Shown here: positions 48,601 through 58,504 of the stretch, piece by piece | Numbering within the stretch: position 1 is the first letter of the stretch | Layout: every line of letters begins with the position of its first letter | From: Anthonomus grandis grandis | Taxonomy: Eukaryota > Arthropoda > Insecta > Coleoptera > Curculionidae | DNA: 64,000 nt | Assembly (NCBI RefSeq): GCF_022605725.1 | Contig: NC_065553.1 | Span: 8,370,001 to 8,434,000 of the forward strand | Reading direction: 5' to 3' | Made by a program: the position numbers and the translations under genes | The notes under the pieces: model-generated | The model's database searches: none | What the model saw: only the letters and a program-made list of their open reading frames with translations | Told to the model about the DNA's origin: nothing

Positions 48601-51600
48601 AATATTTAAATAAAGATTCAAAACATATACATAATAACACATTTGTAAATAATATTAAGAGAACAATGGTGCAGAAAATTATAGTAAATGAATTGGCGTT
48701 TTGCGACCCACTAGACCCGTTTAAAATAACTTGTTTTTAAAGTATGTGCTTTTCTAATTTATTTTAAATACATTTTAAGGAGGGACTTCCCCATGTTTTA
48801 AAAAGAATTCTTAAATAGCAATTAGGTTAATTATCAAATAGGATATAATTGCTAATAGTTTTGCTGTATATACAGGATGCTATTAAAATAAGTGATCAAA
48901 CAAAGACGATTGTGTTTAAATATGGCAGTGCTATTTGTAATATAACGAGGCGAATTTAGTTTAGATTAGTATTTTTCCCGTTCGTTGGGTGTAAATTAAA
49001 ACAATCAAAAGTAGTCAAATAATTTATTTACACACTACGAAAACATGATCACTGACGACTACTAAAGATATTTATTTTCACAGTATTTATGTGCTGTAAT
49101 TATTTACATCTCGCGAGAATATTTCGAACTTTATTCCACCAAACTATTGGCGATGCGGCTCCTTATATACTCGGCAGGACGCTGTTCCGGAAGATTCTCG
49201 TTTACCCTTCAAGATGTCGTGCGGTGTACCGCTTGTGTCATTCCGAAGTGACGGAGAATCAGCTGGTTTCTCGGTGTGTTACAATATCGTTACAATATAA
49301 TAGTTAAGTCAATGGGAAGCTTCTATATTTTTTTCTAATATTTTTAGTAAATAAATTTTTCGTACTTAATTTGACAAAAATATCAGTTTTACATCATTGC
49401 AGTTAGAATTAATTAAATCAAGAACAATATAGTTCTTTAGTAGAAAAAATAAAAGACAACCAATAAAAATAAATGCCAATCATCGTACTTTAAATAGTTT
49501 CAATGTCCAATTAAAAATGAACTAAATGACTAACTAAAAGTTTTAAAATGACTAAATCTTTTTTATTTTAACTTATTTTTTGATTAATGTTCCGAAAAAA
49601 CAGGTGCAATGCCCTAGACAACTATCTCGTTGAAAGATTATTACCTTCCTCGTTTCAAGAGTCCAGTTCCACTAAATGATCGCGGATCTTATTTTGCAGG
49701 AACTTTGCAGAATTTTGTTTTTTCCAGTGCGTATTTACGTCCTTAGGAGCCCATTTATAGAGGCTGTGCAGGTTTAGCAATACCCTCTTTCAAAAATTTG
49801 GACTCATTTCTCCACACAATAATTAATAACATGGGTTCGACGTTTATGTTTAACAAAAAGCAACAACTTGTAACAGATCAACTGGATTCTTCTTTCCAGG
49901 CCTTTTTTGGTGGAATACTTCAATCTTTGTGCATAGTCGCCAACACTTTTCACCTAGAAAGGTCAAAGTTCTAGCTACTTTTTTAACGCTTGCCATAGTA
50001 TCTACTGTAAAAACTTCCATTTGTCCGTAAATTTCTAAATCATGACCAGTGTTGACACCTTTAGGTCTAAATCTGAGAATTGGTCAGATACCGGAATGAA
50101 TGATAACTTAAACTAAAGGGCACTAACTGGGCGTATTTTTAAAAAGGCTAAAACAAATAATCAAAGCAATTTTATTTCAAGTCTCGAACGAAGTATTTTA
50201 TTTCAACACTACAATTATTTTTTACATTTCAACGTCTATAATTTTTCTCCCAGTTAAAACAGATGCTTGGAATTCAGATTTTTTAATTTAATAAACATTA
50301 GACAAGACAAAATAAAATCTTAGATATCAATTGTAACTTGCGCTGTATTACCGATTAAGTATGCCAAGTTTAGCATAAAATTTGTTGCGGTTTATCTTAT
50401 TTTCACAGGGCCTTGTTCTTAGAAAAAAATAGTCAAATGTGTGGAGAATCTGCTTCATGATAGTCGTAAGGGCCTCTTTTAGGAATATTTTTGACAAGTA
50501 TAATTTTCTTATAATGCCATATTTGTACATCCAGTTTATTGAATTTGTTACTAACAAAGATTGATATTTTATAAAAAAAATTGTAATTATTACACAAATT
50601 ACAGTTGAAAAACCCAATGAGATTCTGTTATCTTACTTTAGGCTGACGGTAGGCCAATATTCTTCTAAATTTATGAGAACTAAGTACATAAGCCAAATTA
50701 GAATAATATTGTCAAATGTCGTTTGCTTGCAACACCTCTGATGCAATGATGCCAAATGCTTATGTAGAAATGGCAAAAAAACACTTTATAATATCATTTG
50801 CTACTTAATTTGACAGGCACAAAACGATTCTACTGTGCCCCTTTAATAAAATATTCTAAGATATTCTATAAAAAAATCAATATTTAAGGTTAAATAAATA
50901 GAGATAACGTATATTAGAGAAAAAGGTAACAACATCGCAACGCCGCTCTTTCGTATTATTGATTCCACCGACATTAGGGATCTTTACCAGTGGCGTCGTC
51001 AAAAAATATTTACATGATAAATATTTATTAATGGTAGATAATACTTTAAATTATAAGCAGTAGCGTAAGTTTCGTCTCCTTAAATTAACTTCTTTGCAAA
51101 TGGCAGGACTTTATTCATTTTCTAACTTAAATAACATTTACTTCACATAAAATAGACACTGATTAATGAATTACAATAATTTGACAAAACGCACTCTTGC
51201 TTGGCAAACTGATAAAAGAGAATACCTACCCTACTATTTTTTTTTGCTTTTTTTTGGCACCCCTGTCCCCTTTCCTTGGCCCTGAGCATATGTTGAACTC
51301 AAACAAAGTTGTTGTTTACGAATTGTAGTTTTTCAATGTTATAAGCTAAATGTCAAGAATCCTAAGAAATTAAAAAAATGAAACTAAGAAACTTTGAATA
51401 AAGAAGAAGAACTTTGTTGAATATAAGTTGCCTGGATAGGTTCTTGTCTTTTACATGTCACTATAGTTTAGTTAATAATTTTGTACTAGCTAAAATAACT
51501 AGCTTCTAAGTTTGTGCATTTACTTTGTCCACCACTATACTAAGGCGAATCAATAATCGAAGTATTTAAAATATTTCATTAATTTTTTTTTTTGATTTTA

Positions 51601-51755
51601 GACCTGTATTATTCTCGAGAATGGGAGAAGCTGAAGGTACCGGCGTGCACGTATCGGGACAAGCTGCAGGACCCAACGCAGCATTCGCCTCAAGCAGTTC
51701 CAGTATTGACGACAAGGGCAAAATTAAATACTCTGTACAATCCGGAAAATACTAA
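39692..51755 (+). CDS. Secreted Gly/Ser/Ala-rich structural protein
   Basis: Five exons, 39692-39749, 42600-42818, 43058-43135, 43762-43891 and 51602-51755, join in frame to 212 aa with GT-AG junctions. Exon 1 is almost exactly a signal peptide (MILGKLFVFTVVLGVSIAYA). Exon 2 carries an acidic-aromatic stretch, a basic RNRRDL site that could be a proprotein cleavage point, and then Ser/Ala/Gly-rich repeats. Exon 3 is a short non-repetitive block (EYFPQVFPDPAVFFGELQNL). Exon 4 is again Gly/Ser/Ala-rich. Exon 5 ends in an alternating SSSSSIDDKGKIKYSVQSGKY tail. The architecture fits insect cuticle, eggshell or silk-associated low-complexity proteins. I cannot name the family. The last intron (7.7 kb) is full of repeats. 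Confidence 0.8.
39750..42599. other. Intron 1 of the secreted-protein gene
   Basis: 2.85 kb, contains the MITE at 41208-41625 and a small 19-bp inverted repeat (40905-40923 with 40975-40993). Otherwise nothing recognised. Confidence 0.5.
41204..41629. mobile_element. MITE with about 70-bp terminal inverted repeats
   Basis: CAGGGTGTC... termini at 41208 and 41625 extend inward as imperfect inverted repeats for about 70 bases (shared AGAAAAGAGTGTCAAGG and GGCGCAGA blocks). The 418-bp element has no coding capacity and is flanked by TATA on both sides (target duplication TA or TATA). It fits a non-autonomous DNA transposon of the TA-target group. Confidence 0.8.
44297..45428 (+). pseudogene. 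5'-truncated non-LTR RT in last intron of the secreted-protein gene
   Basis: 44297-44878 contains the RT B block remnant (LEPILFLLYVDDI), the catalytic FADDT motif (IIFADDTTLLW) and the KFLGLTSDKQLKFENHI thumb block. After a frameshift, 44811-45215 gives the C-terminus (RAIRYICVAPF, GYNLRTTFSLPLP, RRLFNYLPLYIR). AATAAAGC near 45398 and a short TGACTT-rich tail at 45408-45422 mark the 3' end. The FADD box is intact but the copy is truncated and frameshifted. Confidence 0.8.
46074..46600. repeat. Tandem repeat of about 250 bp built on a CCAGGCAGTTGA motif
   Basis: CCAGGCAGTT occurs at 46087, 46215, 46334, 46466 and 46564. Matching positions are about 247-251 bases apart (46087 to 46334; 46215 to 46466), giving roughly two tandem units. 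Each unit also contains the motif inverted (TCAACTGCTTGG at 46130-46141 and TCAATTGCCTGG at 46374-46385). Units share TTCAAAAAGT and AATAATTCTCAGT blocks. Confidence 0.8.
46618..46680 (+). pseudogene. Tiny RT motif A remnant
   Basis: INYRKAFNTISPLTL-like reading resembles the palm motif A of non-LTR RTs. Too short for more. Confidence 0.35.
47096..47341 (-). pseudogene. Transposase fragment, Tc1/mariner DUF4817 type
   Basis: The minus strand reads YRQDEASTRYAAIVRNCLD and NVFPSRWI, then in shifted frame SPRSPDLNPLD. This corresponds to the second-to-third catalytic Asp region of the same transposase group as the intact element at 17.4 kb, though divergent in sequence. It is cut off at about 47300 by the adjoining LTR-like repeat. 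Confidence 0.6.
47300..47565 (-). repeat. LTR-like dispersed repeat, copy A (truncated)
   Basis: Shares long blocks with 48.97-49.29 and 52.03-52.57 kb (CTCGGCAGAACGCTGTTCCG; AATAGTCAACTAA; GGCGATG). Lacks the block with the ACGGAGAATCAGCTGG sequence seen in the other copies. Oriented by the TATATA box read on the minus strand. Confidence 0.7.
47570..48965. other. Intronic AT-rich DNA, no gene recognised
   Basis: Part of the last intron of the secreted-protein gene. Contains a TA-rich microsatellite near 48495-48545 and nothing else I can name. Confidence 0.5.
48973..49293 (-). repeat. LTR-like dispersed repeat, copy B (probable solo LTR)
   Basis: On the minus strand it begins TGTAACACACCGAG, has a canonical TATATAAG box (complement at 49162-49169), an initiator-like region about 30 bases on, and an AATAAA polyadenylation signal near 49020. 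That order (U3, TATA, R, poly(A) signal) is what a gypsy-type LTR shows. No internal retroelement coding lies beside it, so a solo LTR is likely. Confidence 0.6.
49294..51601. other. Rest of last intron; possible decayed coding remnant at 49.64-50.09 kb
   Basis: On the minus strand about 50090-49850 reads as roughly 70 uninterrupted codons (KKVARTLTFLGEKCWRLCTK, FHQKRPGKKNPVDLL) and about 49790-49650 reads WAPKDVNTHWKKQNSAKFL. It looks protein-like but I do not recognise it; most likely a transposon remnant. Nothing else found in this stretch. Confidence 0.3.
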
Positions 51756-52029
51756 TATGTCTAAATTTATACTGTCTTATATCGACAATAATCATAATTT
51801 TATTTTTAGACTGACAATGATCAAAATTTATTAGTTAAGGTTTTTTTTATATGGTTACTTACAGGTCGTTTAATTATTTATGCGATTTTTTAAATATATA
51901 TATGTAATATGGAATTTATTGTTTAAGAAAATATATAAAGTCTAACAAACTTTAAGTTTTTTTTTTTAAATTTTAAGTGATTAACAAAGGATATATTATC
52001 ATGCATCAAAATTTACACTGTAGCATTTT

Positions 52030-52570
52030 TCCCGTTTGTTGAATGTGAATTAGAAGTTGAAAGAACTCGTCCATTATCTCAAAGAGACCTACGTAACTAG
52101 AGAAAAAATGAAAACTCTAAGTCTCAGTCTCAAAATGTCTTTTTATTTGTATTAATCAGGTAACATGTTTCGCTAATAAAGCATCATCAGACCTTATAGC
52201 TAGATGACCTGCTAAGTACTAAAGAAGAATAGAAAATAGTCAACTAAGTTATTGACACACCTACACTACAAAACGCGATCACTTGCAACTACTAGAAATA
52301 TTTATTATTACTGTATATATTTACGTATTATTTTTTAATTTAAATTATTATAAGTGTTTCTGTCTGATTTAAATCTCGCGCTAATACTCCGAACTTTATA
52401 TCACTGCATTGACAACTGACAACTATCGGCGATGTGGCTCCTTATATACTCGGCAGAACGCTGTTCCGGAAGATTCCCTAACCTTTGGGACGTCGTGCGG
52501 TGTACCACTTGTGTTATTCCAAAATGACGGAGAATCAGCTGGTTTCTCGGTGTTTACAATATCGTTATAA
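52030..52570 (-). repeat. LTR-like dispersed repeat, copy C, with an insertion
   Basis: Same repeat as copies A and B, with the TATATAAG complement at 52441-52448 and the ACGGAGAATCAGCTGG end block near 52523. Compared with copy A, about 170 extra bases (roughly 52055-52226) interrupt it. The extra piece carries a hammerhead-like motif. Confidence 0.7.
52158..52194 (-). ncRNA. Hammerhead-ribozyme-like motif (PLE type)
   Basis: Minus strand: stem I AGGT...ACCT, core CTGATGA, one extra T, stem II GCT-TTATT-AGC, core GAAA, stem III as the palindrome ACATGT, then the cleavage dinucleotide context before ACCT. A lone short palindromic stem III is the form known from Penelope-like elements, which work as dimers. 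The extra base between A9 and stem II departs from consensus. Confidence 0.5.
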
Positions 52571-52857
52571 TACAAATTGTCACGTATAATAAATGTAGAC
52601 AAAAATTTTAAAAAAAGAATAGGATAAATTTCAAAAATAAGTGAAAATATTAACTTTTTTTTAGAAAATATATATAGATGTCTACATACTTACCTTCTAA
52701 GTAATTTTAACGAATTAAAAAAAAATTAAAAAAAATTGACATATGCTTGATTCTAGTGAGGCCTTTGATACCTTGGATCACAACCTCTTCAAAAACAAAG
52801 GTAAGGACACAAAGTCACGGTCTCATCCAATCTATATAATTTCTTAAAAAAGCTTAA

Positions 52858-52899
52858 AAGCTACACGTGTTTCGCTCCTGTCGGAGCATCATCAGGCCT
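52858..52899 (-). ncRNA. Hammerhead-ribozyme-like motif, left arm
   Basis: Exact reverse complement of 52961-53002. Stem I AGGC/GCTT, core CTGATGA, extra T, stem II GCTCC-GACA-GGAGC, GAAA, stem III as the palindrome ACACGTGT, then A before stem I (predicted cleavage site). Confidence 0.6.
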
Positions 52900-52960
52900 A
52901 GACCTACACAGATCACATTACAACTAACAACAAACCCTAACTAACTGGTTTCTAAGGTCT

Positions 52961-53002
52961 AGGCCTGATGATGCTCCGACAGGAGCGAAACACGTGTAGC
53001 TT
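52961..53002 (+). ncRNA. Hammerhead-ribozyme-like motif, right arm
   Basis: Plus-strand copy of the same motif. Core CTGATGA at 52965-52971, stem II with a GACA tetraloop, core GAAA, and palindromic stem III ACACGTGT, so two transcripts could pair as a dimer. The single T between A9 and stem II resembles the extra base reported there in the plus hammerhead of chrysanthemum chlorotic mottle viroid. Confidence 0.6.
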
Positions 53003-53580
53003 TTAAGCTTTTTTAAGAAATTATATAGATTGGATGAGACCGTGACTTTGTGTCCTTACCTTTGTTTTTGTTTTCGTTTGGTCTCCTAGAGAAAAATGGA
53101 TGATACGTTTCTATCACAACCTCTTGCTGTCCAAGTTGCATTATATTTATTTATTTTATTTATTTGCATTGTATTGGCTTTTTCTTAAATTCCATTAAGT
53201 TCTTTCAAAATTAGTTAGATAACCGATGTTACTGCGTAGTTATTAAAAATAACACAATAAAATAGAATTTCACCAGAAGTACCCCAAGGCTCAATACTGT
53301 TACCACTTCTTTTTTCAATATATATGTCGCTCATCTGAAAAAATCTCTAATTTCTCAGACATTATGCAATATGCTAATGACTCACAACATTATTTATCTC
53401 TATTTTTAAATAACGTTCAACAATCGGAACATACACAAGAACGTAGTTTAAAAATTAATGTCTCAAAATGTCAAGTCTTAACGTTTCACTCAAATCATCA
53501 AATAAATGAAGTTATAAAAAGAAATATAAATATTAAGATTGAAGACGAGCGAGAAACTCGTTTTCAATGAAGTAAAAAAC

Positions 53581-54090
53581 TTGGCAATTTTAATTTTCAG
53601 AAAAATATCAAATATGTATTATAGCAATTTTTTAATATTACACTTTTAATAATAAGAAGTTGTTCGAATTTATAACTTTTAATAGAAAAATATTCTACAG
53701 TTTAAATTGAAATTTTGAAGTCTACTTTCAATAAAAATATTCTGGAAATAAAATACAAATTAAGTATGTAATGGTGAATATAAAGACGGAGAAGCTAAAA
53801 CAGGACACACCCATATTCAGAGCATTTTTATACAATCAACATGCACTAGATGGCAGTGCTGCTATTTCCTTCTAAAAATGGAATACAAGTCAGAACCCCT
53901 ACTGCTCGTTTATTCTGTATTACCCTCTCACCTACTGAATGGTTGGGATTCTTACACAATTTAATTTATATAGCTCAGGCGATATTTAAGAAACCTGTAT
54001 TAGGATATCAGAGATATACTCAACAATACCCAGATTTCCAGTAAAATAAAAATGATATGTAACGTTTTATATAGTTATTAACTTAGTGGG
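53581..54090. other. No gene recognised
   Basis: AT-rich spacer. A 64-codon frame at 53850-54044 shows no family signature. Confidence 0.5.
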
Positions 54091-54091
54091 T

Positions 54092-55023
54092 AGCAGATCA
54101 AAGAAAATATCAGATTTTGTTTACATATATCACCATAAAAACATGCAAAATTGGCGCCCAACACGTTTTGGCTGTGGTGTTTATTTTGAGGCACCAATCA
54201 GTAACTGGGAGAGCCGGAGAAAGTTGTTATTACACTTGACCTTAAGTTAAAAGATGAAGGTCATTATATAAACTGAAACATTTCTTCGAATGAAAACCTG
54301 AAATGTTCACCATGGAAATGGGAAATGGGGAAATTTTCCTTCCAATATGACTTTGGTTTGAGTTTCAAACTTATGATGTAAGAATTAATGAATTGCAATT
54401 TAACTTGATCAAAAAAAACCAATCAGAACACGATAAATACATGTTAAATCACTCATAGATTTTTTCTAAACTTTAACTAATAAAATACAATTTTAGTTTT
54501 AACAGAAAAGTATACGATTATTACTATGGTCACTATAATAATAACAATAATGGCACAGAGGTAATAACGCTTAAATAGGTTATAGATGCTGCTGACGTGG
54601 CATTTAATATCACATGTAATGTTGTTGCGTAATCGTATAGCTGTTATTATAGGCTAGTATTATTCATTAACAAAGTACAACATTTTCATATGGTTTACAA
54701 TAAGATATTCATGGGAGCCGATAAAAGAAAACATAAGATTTCGTGTATATCTACTCCATAAAAACATGTAAAATTGGCGCCCAACACGTATTAGTTTTAG
54801 TTGTGGTATTTATTTTGAGGCACCAATCTATTAACTGAGAGTGCCGGAGAAAGTTCTTATTAGACTTGACCTTAAGTTTAAATATGAAGAGTAAACTAAA
54901 ACATTTCTTCGAATGAAAACCTGAAATGTTTGCCCCGGAAATAGGAAAACCTGAAAATTTTTCTTCCAATATGACTTTGGTTTGAGTTTCAAACTTGTGA
55001 TGTAAGAATTAATTAATTGTATA
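54092..55023 (+). repeat. Two direct repeats about 624 bp apart, each with a TGGCGCCCAAC motif
   Basis: 54092-54405 and 54717-55023 are about 85% alike by eye (shared GAGGCACCAATC, GAATGAAAACCTGAAATGTT and CAATATGACTTTGGTTTGAG blocks). Each has TTGGCGCCCAACACG near its start (54151 and 54774). TGGCGCCCAAC is the beginning of the primer-binding site complementary to tRNA-Lys used by many LTR retroelements, so these may be leader remnants. No LTR boundary or gag-pol is visible. Confidence 0.55.
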
Positions 55024-57415
55024 CTATTTACCAAATCATTCGAATCAAAAAAAAAACGAAACTAATGCTTTGATTTGCTTTTTTTATATTATGTTAAAAA
55101 TTAATATAATATAATCAATATTAATACACCAAGTCTCTAGAATAAATGCTTCGACGTTTGTCATAACCCGCTTTCAGTTTCAGCTGTCTCGTTCAAGTTC
55201 ATTGGATAACGTTATGATTTTGGATGAACTGGTTTTAACTACCTATATAAGTGCTTTTTAATATGTAATTGAGACATGATCTGCTACTCTGAATAACTAT
55301 TAAAATAGCGCCAATTTTATATTTTTTGTTTCTCTCCCTTTGGTGCTCCTGATTGATTATATGGTTATTGTGATTATTATTATAGTGTTAATAGCTCCAT
55401 CGAAATCTTGGTTATTTTCTTAACAATAATACCTTTACCTACAAATCATTGTCATGTATTTTGCTAAAAGAACGAAACGCTTCAAAATCCAACCTTTCCA
55501 TCATAACCCACTTGACCCACCTACTTTACCAGCCGGTAAAAGCAAAAAAAAAACCTGCTCCTTTAATAACAGTCATTCTCCGAACTCCCTCTTTTTATTT
55601 CCCCAAGTCAGCGGCGAAAGGTCGGCTGTAGGAGCGGTTGGTAAAAACTTCCACTTGGGTCTTTTATCTTGGGTGCTTTTATCTGCTTTCTGTTCTCGGT
55701 CCCTTCTCTTTACGCTCGTATTCGCTACGAAGAAGGTCCTATTTTAAGAACGCGTTACTACGGGCCTTGGTGCTTCGCTTGGATGTAATTCTATCCTGAC
55801 TGCTAGGGGCGTTTCAGGGTATCATATCGACTTTCGTGAAACGTTGGACGGGAATGGTAACAAACTAGTCGTATTAGGGGTTTCAGCTTGATAGAACATT
55901 GCTGAAGCAACTTCGAATTGATGCAGTTTTACAAGAAGAAGGTTGACAATCGATTACTGATAAATTATTCAAACCTTAACCATGAAATAAATATTATAAA
56001 GCACACTGTATTAGAATAAACTGCTATAAATTACAAAAGACAATGAAGTAAATGAAGAGACAACATAAAAGTCTTCTATCTAAGGGTCTTATAATTCTAC
56101 ATCTGTTTTCTTGACTCCATAATGGCATGAGGTTTAGAAGCAGGTATAAATAATGATATTTTTCCAATGAGTCATGTAACAACCAAAGTTATTTCAAAAG
56201 AGCATAATATTATATATAGGGAAGCAGCATTCTTAATTTATTTCAAATTGGTAGTAGGACGCATATGAGGCGCGCAGCAGTATACCGTAATGCAAACCTT
56301 CTGGCTGACCTCGTTCTCAACGTCATCTTTATTAGGATATAACAGCCAATTTTTAATTTGGCTTTATTATTGTTTAGGTTTTTAGTTATTCATCCTTAAT
56401 TAATAAATAAAGTATTTCGGCTTAATTTTGGACTATTGTCAACTTCTGGTGTTCATGCTACTATTATTTTATATCAATAAAATCGAATGATAAAGCTAAT
56501 CAAGCATAATTTATAATAATATATTGCTTTTAAAAATTTTCGATACATTGTAAGGGTATCTCAATAAAATGTTAATATACAAAGAATTTCAAATTAAGCC
56601 TGTACTGGCGATGTCGATACACACATTATGTTCTAAAAGTTATAATATTACTCTTATATCATACATTGGTATGCGTGGTCAAAGTATTATTGAATGTAAA
56701 AATGTGACAATAGGAAAGCTATTGACCACTATTACGAAATATATGTATTCAGACATATAGCTTTTTGTAAGGGAATAGCTTCATTTTGTAATCAGTACGA
56801 GAATAATTATTCTCTGCCTTGGTATGGTTTGAGTACTTGTGACGCCATCTAAAAGGTATGCTTCAAAACATAAATTAAGGTCAGAAGATCTGAAAATGTA
56901 AACTATTTAAACAGAAATCAATTGAATTGAAATTAAAGAAGAGATATTTTTTTAATAACTTAAAAACTATGTTTGATTATTCTTCGGTTTAGTATATTAA
57001 ATTAATAATATGTTAAACTAAAAATAATACGAAAAAATGCAAGCAAAAAAACTGTTACCTAATTTAACCATACTAGGCTTCTCTGGCTCAGAGTTTAGGC
57101 CGGATAATAAAAGAAAAGAGAAAGGTTATTAACGCGATCATACCAATATCTTGAGTCGGATCTCATGCTGTTTTTATAAAAAATACCGGGTTGGGGTTTA
57201 TTGATGTCATCTTACAAGTACATCATAACACAAAATTTGCGTAATTTGATGATTAACTTAAGCAGGTGCAGGTTGCTGAGACGCTATTATTATTATCATT
57301 ATTATTTTTATTATTATATTTCTTCCTTTCTAGCGCACACTGATTTTCTTTTCTAGTTCCTCGGCAAATTAATGAGTACGTAGGTTTTTTTTTGCTAGGT
57401 ATTTGATTCAATATT
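55024..57415. other. No gene recognised
   Basis: 2.4 kb. A GC-richer patch at 55500-55860 contains short frames without a family signature. An AATAAAGT near 56408 may be a decayed LTR poly(A) signal. Nothing firm. Confidence 0.4.
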
Positions 57416-57419
57416 GTTT

Positions 57420-58160
57420 ATTTTTTAGTTTTATAGGAATTTCATCAGCAGCACCAATACTTATTGAGACTACAGTTACTCGCTCTGCTTTCCACATTCT
57501 CTTAATCTCTTCGACCAAGGATAAGTACTTATTAATTTTTTTAGCAAACGTTTTATTTGTATCCTAAAGGGACGGTTATATCTATAATAAGACTTGTTTT
57601 TTTACTTTTAGATTCAAGACGATGTCAGGGATATTCTTTGTGATTGGTTTATCTGTAATTATCCTTCGGTTCCAATAAATATAGCAATAATGACTTCATT
57701 GGACTGGTTCGTAAGAGCTGTATGGCTCTTTTATTTTAGATGCAAGGTATTTTTTCGGATAATGCTTGATTGTAACGTTATTATACCTTTCTTTAAGATC
57801 TGTAAGTTCTTTGTGCGTTTTGGTATTTAGAAAAGGATTAAACTGTCTTTCAAATAAGTGTAGCTTGGAATATCCTGCCGATATTTAGATTTAGCTTGTC
57901 GGTCTAGTTTTATTGATAAAATATCTTATCAGATTGTCTATCTATACTGCATAATCATTCTATAAATCAGCTAAAGTATTTCACAGACATCCTTGTTTCT
58001 CGGTAGACGGAACCTTTCAATAGAACTCTGAGGATGATGGCAGCGGTGTTTTCGAAACCGTTTTCTTATTTGTCTATCTAAGTCTTCTAATTCCATTTGA
58101 GTGGAGATTGATTTGTAGTGGTCCATGTAAAAACACCAAAGGTGATAACCTGGAAGCAAT
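57420..58160 (-). pseudogene. Degenerate non-LTR retrotransposon 3' portion
   Basis: Minus-strand 58159-57971 reads LEDLDRQIRKRFRKHRCHHP and IERFRLPRNKD, the block that follows the RT domain in many arthropod non-LTR elements (LDRKTRKxLxxxxxHHPxxxxxRLYxPR). Down to about 57430 broken frames continue, ending with KYLSLVEEIKRMWKAERVTV, a typical C-terminus. Many stops. Confidence 0.65.
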
Positions 58161-58404
58161 ATACGCAGTGATGGCTATTATTTTTATTATTATTATAATT
58201 ATTATTGTTATTATTAATATAACACTATCGGTTTCCGCTCATAGCTCGATATGTCAGGATATAAACACGTTTTCATGCCTGTATTACTTACGCTGTGTTG
58301 CTCTATTGTAAGCTATTTGTATGCTTTTTGTACAGGCAAAACAATAATGTTTTCAATGCGTCCATTGGAATTTTAGGTCTTTTTTTAGGTTTCTTTTATT
58401 AATT

Positions 58405-58504
58405 TTGGACAAACGAGGTGCGATAAGAATAATGAAACATATGCATGGATGATATTAAATCCATGCATATGTTTCATTATTCTTATCGCACCTCGTTTGT
58501 CCAA
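58405..58504. repeat. Perfect 46-bp inverted repeat, 8-nt loop
   Basis: Arms 58405-58450 and 58459-58504 are exact reverse complements around GATATTAA. No coding and no obvious target duplication. Confidence 0.9.

Larger units (their letters stand above)
52777..53125. mobile_element. Foldback element with hammerhead-like motifs and 13-bp target duplication
   Basis: The 13-bp direct repeat ATCACAACCTCTT occurs at 52777-52789 and 53113-53125. Between them lies a perfect inverted repeat, 115-bp arms at 52791-52905 and 52955-53069, spacer of 49 bases, then a 43-base unique end. Each arm contains a hammerhead-like motif pointing outward. Insertion is proven by the interrupted RT. No coding capacity. 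The motif type and a target duplication of this length suggest a non-autonomous Penelope-like (inverted pLTR) element. Confidence 0.8.
52742..53580 (+). pseudogene. Non-LTR RT interrupted by a foldback insertion
   Basis: RT motif A (SEAFDTLDHNL) reads at 52755-52789, then is cut by the 323-bp insertion at 52790-53112. The frame resumes after the duplicated ATCACAACCTCTT with LSKL. The B block (SPEVPQGSILLPLLFSIYM at 53270-53330) and a degenerate catalytic box (QYANDSQ) follow, then a tail to about 53580. The RT is otherwise degraded. Confidence 0.75.

Noticed and set aside
55449..55747. Overlapping frames of 60 and 97 codons
   Set aside because: Two overlapping frames with low-complexity Ser/Leu/Phe content and no family signature.
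58020..58062. Hammerhead-like string GAGGATGATGGC...CGAAACC on the + strand
   Set aside because: It is the complement of the conserved HHP coding block of the minus-strand non-LTR remnant, lacks the CTGATGA core, and stems I and III do not form.
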